Part shown: piece after piece, positions 1 through 8,000 of the stretch
Layout: each line of letters begins with the position of its first letter
How positions within the stretch are numbered: the stretch's first letter is position 1
Origin: Coxiellaceae bacterium
GTDB taxonomy: Bacteria; Pseudomonadota; Gammaproteobacteria; Coxiellales; Coxiellaceae
DNA: 64,000 bases
Assembly: GCA_029212925.1 (NCBI GenBank)
Contig: JARGOB010000006.1
Location: forward strand, 62,001 to 126,000
Direction of reading: 5' to 3'
The notes under the pieces: generated by a model
What the model was told of the DNA's origin: nothing
Databases searched by the model: none
Seen by the model: the letters and a program-made list of their open reading frames with translations, nothing else
Program-made: the position numbers and the translations under genes

Positions 1-881
1 CTTTTCTGATCGCCAATCACGAAAACAAAACCTACCTGCCTGATTTTCCTTTTCCTTACAATATTCATCCAACGGCTGATTTAAATGAAGCGTTGCAGGA
101 TGTGTCATTTGTTTTAGTGGTAGTGCCGAGTTGCGCTTTTGTTGAAACACTGCAGCGTATCAAGCCGGTTATATCGACTGATGCAAAATTAGTGTGGGGT
201 ACTAAAGGCATCGATCCTGCTACCAATCGTTTGCTCAGTGATTGTGCGGCTGACATTTTACCGGACATACCCATGGCGATCTTATCTGGTTCGAGTTTTG
301 CTAAAGAAGTGGCGGCCGATTTGCCAACAGCGGTTACAGTTGCTAGTGATGATAACGAGTGGTTGCAGCAATGTGTGGATTTATTTGCAGCACCGCACTT
401 TCGGGTATATCCATCCAGCGATATGATTGGCTCGCAAATTTGTGGTGTGGTTAAAAATGTTTTAGCCATAGCGGCTGGTATCGGTGATGGTATGGAATTG
501 GGTTTGAATGCACGCAGCATGCTTATTACTCGCGGGCTAGCCGAAATGGCGCGTTTGGTTGAGGCGATGGGCGGCAGTCGGCAAACGGTGATGGGTTTAT
601 GTGGGTTAGGTGATTTGGTACTTACTTGTACCGGTGACCTTTCACGTAACCGTCGTTTTGGTTTTGCCTTAGGTGAGGGTAAAAGTGCTGACGTCGCGAA
701 ACAAGAAATTGGTCAAGCGATTGAAGGCATGGATAATGCCGAACAGATTCATCAAATACTGACAGAATACAATGTCGATATGCCAATATGCGCGGCAGTG
801 TACCGTATCATTCATCATGAGCTTGACCCGCGCGAAGCATTGAATCAATTACTCGAACGTAAACCTTCCAGTTATTCGTAA
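1..881 (+). CDS. gpsA: Glycerol-3-phosphate dehydrogenase [NAD(P)+], 5' end outside window
   Basis: GpsA reduces dihydroxyacetone phosphate to sn-glycerol 3-phosphate for phospholipid synthesis in the cytoplasm. The reading frame is open from base 3 and already reads as family sequence there (KTYLPDFPFP), so the N-terminal Rossmann GxGxxG lies upstream of the window. Visible motifs are VVVPSCAF, WGTKGI, GSSFAKEVA, the active-site helix CGVVKNVLAIAAGIGDG with its catalytic lysine, and GLGDLVLTCTGDLSRNRRFG. The C-terminus is of normal length. A 115-bp gap separates it from the kinase-like gene downstream, so they are probably not co-transcribed. Confidence 0.96.
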   Translation, partial: FLIANHENKTYLPDFPFPYNIHPTADLNEALQDVSFVLVVVPSCAFVETLQRIKPVISTDAKLVWGTKGIDPATNRLLSDCAADILPDIPMAILSGSSFAKEVAADLPTAVTVASDDNEWLQQCVDLFAAPHFRVYPSSDMIGSQICGVVKNVLAIAAGIGDGMELGLNARSMLITRGLAEMARLVEAMGGSRQTVMGLCGLGDLVLTCTGDLSRNRRFGFALGEGKSADVAKQEIGQAIEGMDNAEQIHQILTEYNVDMPICAAVYRIIHHELDPREALNQLLERKPSSYS

Positions 882-890
882 CAAGTTTCC

Positions 891-905
891 TTAAAACAAC
901 ATTAA
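891..905 (+). promoter_or_regulatory. TTAA-N7-TTAA direct repeat, PmrA-box-like
   Basis: TTAA at 891-894 recurs exactly 11 bp later at 902-905, about 90 bp before the start of the kinase-like gene. One helical turn between half-sites is the spacing of OmpR/PhoB-type tandem sites such as the PmrA box. The central TT of the usual PmrA consensus is absent here. The regulatory role is inferred. Confidence 0.35.
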
Positions 906-996
906 GTGCCTCAAAAAAACTCATATTTTGCTATGGGTAAGATAGCATGATGAATCTAATAATATCTCACCTGTAACTACTAAGTGGAGAAGTGCT

Positions 997-2361
997 TTGC
1001 GAGCAAGAGATAAATTTAAGCCTGAAGGGCAGCAAGCGTGGGTGATCGTTGCGGCAGAGAAATACCAAAGCAGGAAGTGGCAGTCCGTGCCGCAATCAAA
1101 GTGGGATGTGGTATTACGTCATATCGAAACTGGTGAAGAGGTACATGATATTGTTGCTGCGCAATCGGTTGTTGTGCCGGGTAAGGGGCGCGGAGAGCGT
1201 TATTCCGGACGGAATGGCGGTACGGCTGTTGTAAAAGACTTAATTGCTACGCCTGGTAGGCATAAGTCGCTGCCGGGGTTAGTGGTGAAGTCGTTTCATG
1301 AGCTGGTCTGGAAAGGCAATGCGAGCTTTACAATAAGTGTAGATGCATTGCAGCAATCAGCGCAGTATTTACGTTTGCAGGGGTATTGCAGTTTTGTTGG
1401 TGAGCATCAAGATGTTCGTCGTGCGACAAAGGAAGGGCGAAAAAAACCATTCGTCATAATGCAAAAGGTAGGCGATGGCCGTGATTTATTTACACTTGTT
1501 CAGGATGAAGCGGCCAATCAAAAAATATTTGGCAGTCCACAAGCGTTGCTGAAGTTTATAATGGCTTTCTGTCGATTGATGGCGGTAGTGCAATACTTTC
1601 ATGAAAAAGAAGGCAGGCCTATTCTTGATATTAAAGCAGAAAATATCATGCCTATTCGCGATAAGCTCGGTCATATTGTGAAATTAGTTTTGATTGATTT
1701 GGATAATTCGTTTGGTAATGTCACTCAGTTGACACCTGAAGTTGTTACTTTGGCAGATTGTAGAGCGGTGAGGCGTCATTGGAATCGAGCAAGCGATTTA
1801 TCAGCGGTTATCGATTTTCATACATTAGCAAATGTAATAGCGGAAGCTGTTAACTTTGCTTATCATGATGAGTATTTTAGAGTTGGTTATACTGATCACC
1901 CGTTACTTCGTAATCATGAGTTGATGAAGGTTTCTCCAAGGACAAAAGCCCTCCATACCCCGCTGGTAAAGTTGTATGATGCGCTGATAAGTGCCGTTGA
2001 TGGTATGTCAGCTAAGGAAATAATGACCAAGGCATTGCCGGCTGAACATGTAGGCACTTTCTGTGAGCAGTTTGATGCGGAGATGGCTGGTTTACATTGG
2101 CGTGACGCGGCAATGCACCGTGTCATGTCGGCTCCTGCTGTGGTTTTTCCTGCTTTTACATCGACATCGACATCTGTATCAACCGCGAGTAGCGGCAAGC
2201 ATCGAAGTCCTGCGTTGTTTGCAACCGCTGCTGAGCAAAGATTGTTGGCGGTGGATGGTGGGCCTGCGGTGGTTCCTTTGGAAGTTGAAATGGATGAGCC
2301 GCCGAAAAAATCCTGTGCCAGTAGTGTCTGTGCGGCTATAGGTAGGGTATTTGGGTGTTAA
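997..2361 (+). CDS. Kinase-like protein, candidate effector (paralog 1)
   Basis: A 454-residue protein carrying the skeleton of a protein kinase. A beta-3-like lysine lies in LVVKSF (K98). A catalytic-loop-like LDIKAEN follows (D211, K213, N216), then LIDLD in place of DFG (D234, D236). The glycine-rich loop is not obvious, so activity is uncertain. The C-terminal 70 residues are Ser/Thr/Pro-rich and end in a Cys-rich tail (CASSVCAAIGRVFGC) that could be acylated. The start is TTG, preceded by GGAG at 985-988, and no ATG lies nearby in frame. The next gene is a paralog with the same motifs at the same positions. Kinase-like effectors are common in Legionellales; translocation is inference. 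Confidence 0.6.
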   Translation: MRARDKFKPEGQQAWVIVAAEKYQSRKWQSVPQSKWDVVLRHIETGEEVHDIVAAQSVVVPGKGRGERYSGRNGGTAVVKDLIATPGRHKSLPGLVVKSFHELVWKGNASFTISVDALQQSAQYLRLQGYCSFVGEHQDVRRATKEGRKKPFVIMQKVGDGRDLFTLVQDEAANQKIFGSPQALLKFIMAFCRLMAVVQYFHEKEGRPILDIKAENIMPIRDKLGHIVKLVLIDLDNSFGNVTQLTPEVVTLADCRAVRRHWNRASDLSAVIDFHTLANVIAEAVNFAYHDEYFRVGYTDHPLLRNHELMKVSPRTKALHTPLVKLYDALISAVDGMSAKEIMTKALPAEHVGTFCEQFDAEMAGLHWRDAAMHRVMSAPAVVFPAFTSTSTSVSTASSGKHRSPALFATAAEQRLLAVDGGPAVVPLEVEMDEPPKKSCASSVCAAIGRVFGC

Positions 2362-2445
2362 AAAGCCACCACCATTGACAAGTACCCAGCTGAGCAGTTA
2401 AATAGCGCTAGCTAAAAAATATAATAAATATTGTGGGAGATATTT

Positions 2446-3690
2446 ATGAGGGCAGGAGTGGGTGCGCCAAGCTTAGTTGCTCGTGGTGACTGGGTTATTC
2501 GCGATGCGCAGAAGGTTGAGTCTAGGGTGTCTGGTCGCTATCCCCGGTCCAAATGGCGCGTTGAGTGTTTGCATTTACCAACAGGCAGCATTGTCGTCAG
2601 TGATTTATTGGCGCAATCAAATGTTAAAACAGAATCTAAACCGACTAGAAAGAAGCGTTATCCGGGTCAACACGGTTCAACGGCAGTTGTGAAAGATCTG
2701 GTGTCTGATGCTGGTGCGCGTAGTTTACCTAGGCTTGTTGTTAAATCATTTTCTCGGTGGTGTTGGACGGGCAGTGAAATATCCCCCCCTATATGGGCGT
2801 CTCTTAAGTTATCATCGCAGTATTTGCGTGCGCAAGGATTTTGCAGTTATGTGGCTATGCATCCGCGTTGTTATCCTGGTGTGGAAAAGCAAAAACCATT
2901 TGTTGTCATGGAAAAGGTTGGTGATGGTAGGGATTTAAAGCAATTGTCACGAGATAAAGCTGACAAGGGTAAATTATTAGATACAGATGATTCATGGCAA
3001 CAATTCATTCGAGCGTTTATTCGTTTGCTGGCATTTATTGAATTTTTTCATCAGCATGAAAAACGCCCCATCCTCGATATTAAAGCAAAGAATTTAATGC
3101 CGATTCTAAACACATTGGGTCAACTAGAGCGTTTGGTGGTGATTGATCTTGATAGTTCGTTTGGTGATAGCCTGGTTATGTCACCTGCTTCGATGTCGAA
3201 AGCAGATTTTACGCTGGCTGCTGGGCAGTTGGATGGTTGTAATATAGAAGCGAGCATTGATTTTCGTGTACTAGCGAATGTGTTAGCAGAAACTATTCAC
3301 TTTATAACGCCTGATAAGTTTTTTGATATTCAGCATGTGGGTGATTATGGTTATATTGACGTTAAGCTTAAACGCGGTGCTCCGCCTTTACCATTAATTG
3401 ATTTATTTAAGCAGTTAACTAAGGCGCGAGGGGGAATATCTGCTCGTAACATCGTATCGCACTCGTTTCATGCGTTTGATGCCAGGGTGTATCTCAAAAT
3501 ATTTGATGATGAATTTAGCAGTCTTCAACGGCGATTTGATGCAGTAGTAGGCTATGATTCCGAGGCGCCTCGGCAATACACCAGCGAAACAGGGCAAGCA
3601 GGTAGCCCGTTGTTGTTTAAAGCACCTAGCAGAGGGCGTACAAAATCGGATAAAGTGTCTAGGTGTGGTGTGCGTTGTGTGATTTTATAA
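2446..3690 (+). CDS. Kinase-like protein with C-terminal CaaX box, candidate effector (paralog 2)
   Basis: A 414-residue paralog of the preceding gene, in tandem. It shares SKW near the N-terminus, GSTAVVKDL, RLVVKSF (K100), FVVMEKVGDGRDL, LDIKAKN (D211, K213, N216) and VIDLD (D234, D236). The protein ends RCGVRCVIL. CVIL is a textbook CaaX box with leucine at X, which is typical of geranylgeranylation, and basic residues precede it. Bacteria have no prenyltransferase for this, so the motif makes sense only inside a eukaryotic host, where it would anchor the protein to membranes. ATG 2446 has GGGAGA five bases upstream and is preferred over the in-frame TTG at 2431. Function beyond a kinase-like fold is unknown. 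Confidence 0.62.
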   Translation: MRAGVGAPSLVARGDWVIRDAQKVESRVSGRYPRSKWRVECLHLPTGSIVVSDLLAQSNVKTESKPTRKKRYPGQHGSTAVVKDLVSDAGARSLPRLVVKSFSRWCWTGSEISPPIWASLKLSSQYLRAQGFCSYVAMHPRCYPGVEKQKPFVVMEKVGDGRDLKQLSRDKADKGKLLDTDDSWQQFIRAFIRLLAFIEFFHQHEKRPILDIKAKNLMPILNTLGQLERLVVIDLDSSFGDSLVMSPASMSKADFTLAAGQLDGCNIEASIDFRVLANVLAETIHFITPDKFFDIQHVGDYGYIDVKLKRGAPPLPLIDLFKQLTKARGGISARNIVSHSFHAFDARVYLKIFDDEFSSLQRRFDAVVGYDSEAPRQYTSETGQAGSPLLFKAPSRGRTKSDKVSRCGVRCVIL

Positions 3691-3708
3691 CGACGCTTAT
3701 TGTGGTGG

Positions 3709-4491
3709 TTAAGGCGCGGCGTACGGGAATGCTTCGGTTTTGCTGTACCACTGTTTATGGTGTTCGTTATCATAGATAAACCACGGTTGTTGTCGGCTAA
3801 ATTGATCGTCAGTTGTGTCGGTTAGTAACCAATATATAAAGCGCGCACTGACTTCGGCTGGAATTAAATTGATTTGGTTTTGTTTAAAAAATTGAGTGAG
3901 CGGGAAGGTGGCTTCATCTTGGTCGCGTAATTCAGCTTGCATACCTGTATCTACTTCACCAGGAATCACATGACCGCATAAAAATTGAGAGTGATCATCT
4001 TGTTGATACGCTTCAGTTAAGGCAAGTAGTGCATGTTTGCTCATGCAGTAGGCGCCCATGCCGGGTACGGTCAGTTCGGCGGCACGAGAGCTAAGGTTTA
4101 ATACGCGTGTGTTTTTTTTAAAATGTGGTAGCAAGCCATTGGTGAGTAATAGCGGCGTTGTAACGTTAATGCTCATGAGTTGATTGTACTCTGTTGGATC
4201 AATTGTCGTTAAACTGCCAAGTGTACCGCCAGACCCTGCGTTGTTTATTAGGTGGCTAATGGTGTGATTATTGTGTTGGCAGAACTGCTGTATAACAGTG
4301 ACTGTCGATTGGATGCTTTTTGTGTCATTAAAGTCTGCCTTAATGGTATGAAAGGTGTCGCTGTAATCGTCGCTAAGATCGCATGCACTGCGATTAATAC
4401 CGGCGACATAATGACCTTGCTGTAAGCAGTGTTTCGCGGTGGCGTAACCAATACCGCGCGTTGTGCCGGTAATTATAATGAGTGGTTTCAT
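3709..4491 (-). CDS. Short-chain dehydrogenase/reductase
   Basis: A 260-residue classical SDR oxidoreductase, expected to be cytosolic and NAD(P)-dependent. It shows the cofactor loop TGTTRGIGYA at the N-terminus, NNAGSGG, a catalytic serine in LNLSSRAAE, and the YCMSK active-site pair (Tyr-x3-Lys). GEVDTGM follows, where the family has its PGxVxT segment. The substrate cannot be read from the sequence. A GGAG lies upstream of the ATG at 4491. It converges on the kinase-like gene with 18 bp between the stops and is divergent from the secreted protein gene. Confidence 0.9.
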   Translation of the reverse strand: MKPLIIITGTTRGIGYATAKHCLQQGHYVAGINRSACDLSDDYSDTFHTIKADFNDTKSIQSTVTVIQQFCQHNNHTISHLINNAGSGGTLGSLTTIDPTEYNQLMSINVTTPLLLTNGLLPHFKKNTRVLNLSSRAAELTVPGMGAYCMSKHALLALTEAYQQDDHSQFLCGHVIPGEVDTGMQAELRDQDEATFPLTQFFKQNQINLIPAEVSARFIYWLLTDTTDDQFSRQQPWFIYDNEHHKQWYSKTEAFPYAAP

Positions 4492-4604
4492 TTATTGCTC
4501 CAACTAAAATCGTTATCTACGAGGTAAAAAGTAGCATAGCTGCAGTGGGTTCTCAACGTGTGTTATACTCCACTCGTAAATTAACACTAACCCGGAGTTT
4601 CCTC

Positions 4605-5243
4605 ATGAGAAAAAGTTTACTGATCGGTGCGTTATTAGTGGTTTCTGCTACGGCGATGGCGGCCAATAAAACGGTGCCGTTAAAAAGCAATTTTAGTCAA
4701 ATCTCTGCTGAAGATGGTTTTGAAGTAAAGGTAAAGTGTGGCGATACCAATAGCGCTACTTTGTCTGGCCCGCAAACGGGGATTGATAGCGTTAGTATAA
4801 TGGTGAGTGATGGTAATTTAAAAATATCCAAATCGGGTCGTGGTTCAGATAAGGGTGTAGAGGTTGAGGTGACGACAGCGGGTCCACTTAATTCAGCCAG
4901 TATTCGTGATGGCGTTGAGCTAGAGGTGAAAGGTTGTGCGGTGAATAAGGATGCTTTCACCATGAACATGGAGCAAGGTGCCAAGGCTGAGCTTAAGGGC
5001 AAAACTAATAAATTGAATCTGAATATGAAAGGTGGCACTACTTTTGGTGATGATGACAGTGATGACTTGATTGCCAACACGGTAAATATTAATGCCAAGA
5101 TGGGGTCGCGTGCTTATGTTTGTGGTGCTAAAAAAGTGACCGGAGATATATCGATGGGTGTGATGGTTTACACCGGTAAAGATGCGGACACGGGTGGTTT
5201 AAGTGCGACGCGCGGAGCGGCTACTTCGGTTTGTGATTCTTAG
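4605..5243 (+). CDS. Secreted protein with GIN/DUF2807-like beta domain
   Basis: A 212-residue exported protein. Residues 1-20 form a signal peptide (KSLLIGALLVVSATAMA, cleavage after AMA). The mature part opens with FSQISAEDGFEVKVKCGD and continues as alternating short strands. This matches the head GIN (DUF2807) pattern of putative adhesin or auto-transporter head domains. Three cysteines are present. ATG 4605 has CGGAG upstream; a longer frame from 4482 would bury the signal peptide and is rejected. A strong terminator follows directly, so it is probably monocistronic. Function is unknown and location is inferred as periplasm or surface. Confidence 0.65.
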   Translation: MRKSLLIGALLVVSATAMAANKTVPLKSNFSQISAEDGFEVKVKCGDTNSATLSGPQTGIDSVSIMVSDGNLKISKSGRGSDKGVEVEVTTAGPLNSASIRDGVELEVKGCAVNKDAFTMNMEQGAKAELKGKTNKLNLNMKGGTTFGDDDSDDLIANTVNINAKMGSRAYVCGAKKVTGDISMGVMVYTGKDADTGGLSATRGAATSVCDS

Positions 5244-5263
5244 TCTTAATTTTATTTATAAAT

Positions 5264-5292
5264 AAAACCCCGGCTTTTGTCCGGGGTTTTTT
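5264..5292 (+). terminator. Rho-independent terminator
   Basis: A perfect 10-bp stem, AAAACCCCGG / CCGGGGTTTT, with a 7-nt loop and a T run follows the stop of the GIN-like gene by 20 bp. Confidence 0.92.
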
Positions 5293-5408
5293 GTGTAAAG
5301 AGTAAAAACCTAGGATATGTTAAACCGTATAGCTATTGCTACGAAGACTAAAATCAATATCAGTTTTGATGATTAGCGGGATTAATTGTTTTGCCGTATA
5401 CTGATCAC

Positions 5409-5723
5409 ATGAGACACAGTCGTTACATGATTTACATCACAACCATATCTGCTGTAATGCTATTATTGATGGCTTTAACTGCAATGGTAAGCCCTGCTAG
5501 GTTGTCAAAACCTGTGGCGGTAACGCCGTGTCATCAATCTCAACCTTCCCACAGTCAACGTTCGTCTAGCTGCCAGCAGCATAGTGCGAAGTATTTGTCG
5601 TTATTATCAACCAGTCAGTTATTCAGCGATGATGACTTAAGTATGATGGGCTTAGGCACTGCACTGATATTAATCAGCCTGATTTGGGCTGACCTTTTGT
5701 TTAAACCACCGCGTGGTGGGTGA
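5409..5723 (+). CDS. Small two-helix membrane protein, Cys/His-rich loop
   Basis: A 104-residue unrecognised protein. Hydrophobic segments at about residues 8-26 and 78-95 bracket a polar loop containing CHQSQPSHSQRSSSCQQH, with two Cys and several His, a plausible metal or thiol site. The C-terminus is short and basic (KPPRGG). ATG 5409 is preferred over the in-frame TTG at 5391, though no strong ribosome-binding site is visible for either. It lies upstream of dsbD on the same strand. A metal- or redox-related periplasmic role is possible but unproven. Confidence 0.5.
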   Translation: MRHSRYMIYITTISAVMLLLMALTAMVSPARLSKPVAVTPCHQSQPSHSQRSSSCQQHSAKYLSLLSTSQLFSDDDLSMMGLGTALILISLIWADLLFKPPRGG

Positions 5724-5756
5724 TTTGTTATCTATTGAGATCACTGCTTAGTGCGC

Positions 5757-5858
5757 AAGGCTGGAAGGGGTGCCTTTCGAGCGGCGTGTGGTATAGGGAT
5801 GTAAAGGAACACGAGGGCAAGGATGTCCGTTCGGGAGAAAGGTATCCCTTCCGGCCTT
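5757..5858 (+). repeat. Interspersed hairpin element, copy 1
   Basis: About 102 nt. The arms GGCTGGAAGGGGTGCCTTTC and GAAAGGTATCCCTTCCGGCC close a long stem. Inside are CGAGCGG/CCGTTCG, CGTGT/ACACG and GGGCA/TGTCC, so the whole can fold as a branched structure. It ends 77 nt before the dsbD start, on the same strand. Three further copies are at 11865, 39034 and 44526. Confidence 0.75.
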
Positions 5859-5890
5859 ATGCAGCACGAAGTGGAAAGTATGATTTATAG

Positions 5891-5914
5891 ATCCCAGATT
5901 GAGTCTGGGTGGAC
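5891..5914 (+). repeat. Degenerate REP palindrome
   Basis: ATCCCAGATTGAGTCTGGGT is a diverged copy of the GGATCCCGGATCAAGTCCGGG palindrome seen intact at 44665. It lies in the leader of dsbD, 21 bp before the start codon. Confidence 0.5.
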
Positions 5915-5934
5915 ATAAACAAAAGGTAAAACAA

Positions 5935-7278
5935 ATGAAACAAAAATTCCTATTACTATTGTTTGGCTTATTAGCCAGCACCTCAGCCTTAGCCGCCACG
6001 CCGGCTTTGGTAAATCCTAACCATATCAGCTTAACGTTACTGGCATTTTTTGGTGCTGGGATTTTGCTGGCGTTTACGCCGTGCGTGTTACCGATGATTC
6101 CGATTTTATCCGGTATCATTGTTGGTCAAAAAAAACCAAGCACTTTTCGTACCCTACAACTGAGTGTGGTATTTGTATTGAGCATGGCAGTGACTTATGC
6201 CGTGGCGGGTGTGATTGCTGGTTACTTGGGTGGCACCATTCAAGCGGCGTTACAAGTGCCGTGGGTGATTGCCTTATTCAGTGCAATTTTTGTGGTGATG
6301 GCTTTATCGATGTTTGGTTGGTTTGAGTTTCGACTGCCAAGTTTTATTCAAAATAAAATCCACCATTCCAGTAATAAGCAAACCAGTGGCAGTTTAATTG
6401 GTGTGGCAGCGATGGGCGTATTGTCAACCTTGATTGCCTCGCCGTGCGTGACAGCCCCATTGGTGACCGTGTTAACCTATATCGGAGAAACCGGCAACGC
6501 ATTACTGGGTGGCGGTATCTTATTTTCATTAGCCTTAGGGATGGGGGTTCCATTGATTTTATTTGGACTAGGAGAAGGTGTTATGTTACCGCGAGCGGGT
6601 CAGTGGATGTATCAAGTGAAAGCCTTATTTGGTGTAATGATGTTGGGCGTAGCGTTATGGATGTTGTCGCGAATTATTCCGATGTCAGTGACAATGTTAT
6701 TGGCGGCGGTATTAATCATTGTTAGTGCGGTGGCTTTTGGCGCGTTAGATTTTAAAGGTAATATTCATCGTATACAGCGTGGTATTAGTTTTTCGGCGTT
6801 GGTGTATGGCGTGATTTTAATGGTGGGTGTAGCGCAAGGTGATCAATCGTTTTGGCCGCCATTAGCGGCACACCAAGCGCATATTGCTTCACCGATGGCT
6901 GCAGTCAAACCAACGGAACAGTTGTTTACCTATGTTAAAACTCAGGCTGGTTTAAATAGGGCGTTAGCCTCTGCTAAAGCCGCGGGTAAGCCTGCGATTG
7001 TGGATTTCTGGGCGGATTGGTGTTCAGATTGCGCGGCGCTTGATCGCGGTGTGTTATCCAATGTTACCATTCAACAACAAATGCAAGATTTTGCATTGAT
7101 CCGTGTTGATGTCAGCAAATCAAACCCTGAACTGAAAGCGATTGAAAAAGCGCATAAGGTGTATGGGATTCCAGCGTTTGTTTTCTATAACAAACAAGGT
7201 GATGAGTTGAAGCAGCAGCAAATGAGTGGTGAGATTACGCAGTTGTCGTTATCGACTACTTTAAAGCAATTATCATAA
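5935..7278 (+). CDS. dsbD: Thiol:disulfide interchange protein DsbD, short form
   Basis: DsbD passes electrons from cytoplasmic thioredoxin across the inner membrane to periplasmic partners. The 447-residue protein has a signal peptide (LLASTSALAA), an eight-helix transporter core with the redox cysteines in FTPCVLPMIP and ASPCVTAPL, and a C-terminal thioredoxin domain with WADWCSDC (CxxC). The N-terminal immunoglobulin-like domain of E. coli DsbD (565 residues) is missing, so it is closer to CcdA fused to thioredoxin. ATG 5935 follows AAGGT; an upstream in-frame start at 5899 would spoil the signal peptide. Confidence 0.88.
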   Translation: MKQKFLLLLFGLLASTSALAATPALVNPNHISLTLLAFFGAGILLAFTPCVLPMIPILSGIIVGQKKPSTFRTLQLSVVFVLSMAVTYAVAGVIAGYLGGTIQAALQVPWVIALFSAIFVVMALSMFGWFEFRLPSFIQNKIHHSSNKQTSGSLIGVAAMGVLSTLIASPCVTAPLVTVLTYIGETGNALLGGGILFSLALGMGVPLILFGLGEGVMLPRAGQWMYQVKALFGVMMLGVALWMLSRIIPMSVTMLLAAVLIIVSAVAFGALDFKGNIHRIQRGISFSALVYGVILMVGVAQGDQSFWPPLAAHQAHIASPMAAVKPTEQLFTYVKTQAGLNRALASAKAAGKPAIVDFWADWCSDCAALDRGVLSNVTIQQQMQDFALIRVDVSKSNPELKAIEKAHKVYGIPAFVFYNKQGDELKQQQMSGEITQLSLSTTLKQLS

Positions 7279-7282
7279 AAGC

Positions 7283-7412
7283 CTTGTCATCCTGGCTCGG
7301 ATCTTGTCATCCTGGCTCGGATCTTGTCATCCTGGCTCGGATCTTGTCATCCTGGCTCGGATCTTGTCATCCCGGCTCGGATCTTGTCATCCCGGCCCCG
7401 AGCCGGGATCCA
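7283..7412. repeat. 20-bp tandem array ending in a REP palindrome
   Basis: Five head-to-tail copies of CTTGTCATCCTGGCTCGGAT (the fifth with CCCGG) run into one full palindrome whose arms are CCCGGC and GCCGGG. The array fills the gap between dsbD and trmL. The same layout recurs at 62504-62592. There are no spacers between units, so it is not a CRISPR array. Confidence 0.85.
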
Positions 7413-7456
7413 GTATTACAAGCCACTATTCCTTAGGGGGTTGATGCTTTAGCCAT

Positions 7457-7915
7457 TTAATGAAAATCCAATTGCCGCCAGGCTTCATATAAAATAATAC
7501 TGACGGCATTGGATAAATTAAGACTACGGCTTTCCGGTTTCATCGGTATGCGTATACGCTGTTCGGTGGGGGTGTTATTAATAATATCCATCGGTAAACC
7601 GCGCGTTTCAGGGCCAAACATCAACATGTCTTCGTCTTGATAGTGTGGATTAGTGTGTGGACTACTGCCTTTGGTAGTGCAGGCAAAAATACGTCTGCCG
7701 TTATGCTTTTCAGCAAAAGCTTCGTAATTATCATACTGCTGTACGTGAGCAAATTCATGGTAATCCAAACCGGCACGTCGGCATTGTTTGTCGGATAAGT
7801 CAAAGCCCATTGGATGAATCACATGCAATTGCGCGCCGCTATTGGCGCATAAGCGAATAATATTACCAGTGTTCGGTGGGATTTCTGGTTGGTATAAAAC
7901 AATATGTAAGCTCAT
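7457..7915 (-). CDS. trmL: tRNA (cytidine(34)-2'-O)-methyltransferase
   Basis: A 152-residue SPOUT-fold enzyme that 2'-O-methylates the wobble base of certain tRNA-Leu isoacceptors using S-adenosylmethionine. Family landmarks are all present: an N-terminal [26 protein letters not shown], the knot segments FGPETRGLP and RIPM, and [19 protein letters not shown] at the C-terminus. Length matches E. coli TrmL (157 residues). It lies downstream of mlaA on the same strand, but a terminator separates them. Confidence 0.95.
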   Translation of the reverse strand: MSLHIVLYQPEIPPNTGNIIRLCANSGAQLHVIHPMGFDLSDKQCRRAGLDYHEFAHVQQYDNYEAFAEKHNGRRIFACTTKGSSPHTNPHYQDEDMLMFGPETRGLPMDIINNTPTEQRIRIPMKPESRSLNLSNAVSIILYEAWRQLDFH

Positions 7916-7939
7916 GAAGTTCCTTGCAAACGGTGTTGT

Positions 7940-7968
7940 AAAAAAGGGAGCGATTACTCGCTCCCTTT
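7940..7968 (-). terminator. Rho-independent terminator of mlaA
   Basis: Read on the minus strand, a 10-bp perfect stem (AAAGGGAGCG / CGCTCCCTTT) with a 6-nt loop is followed by a T run. It begins about 30 bp past the mlaA stop. Confidence 0.92.
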
Positions 7969-8000
7969 GATGTAATAACGTAATGAGTCTAATAACTCAA

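Noticed and set aside
65..520. 151-residue minus-strand frame opposite gpsA
   Set aside because: It is antisense to a well-conserved gene and has no recognisable features.
2282..2361. CaaX box in the first kinase-like protein
   Set aside because: CAAI occurs in its tail but seven residues follow before the stop, so it is not a C-terminal CaaX motif.
4482..4604. Longer N-terminus for the GIN-like protein
   Set aside because: It would place 41 residues before a clear signal peptide; ATG 4605 has its own ribosome-binding site.
7283..7412. Tandem 20-bp repeats as a CRISPR array
   Set aside because: Units are directly adjacent with no spacers, the last unit is a REP palindrome, and there is no cas gene nearby.
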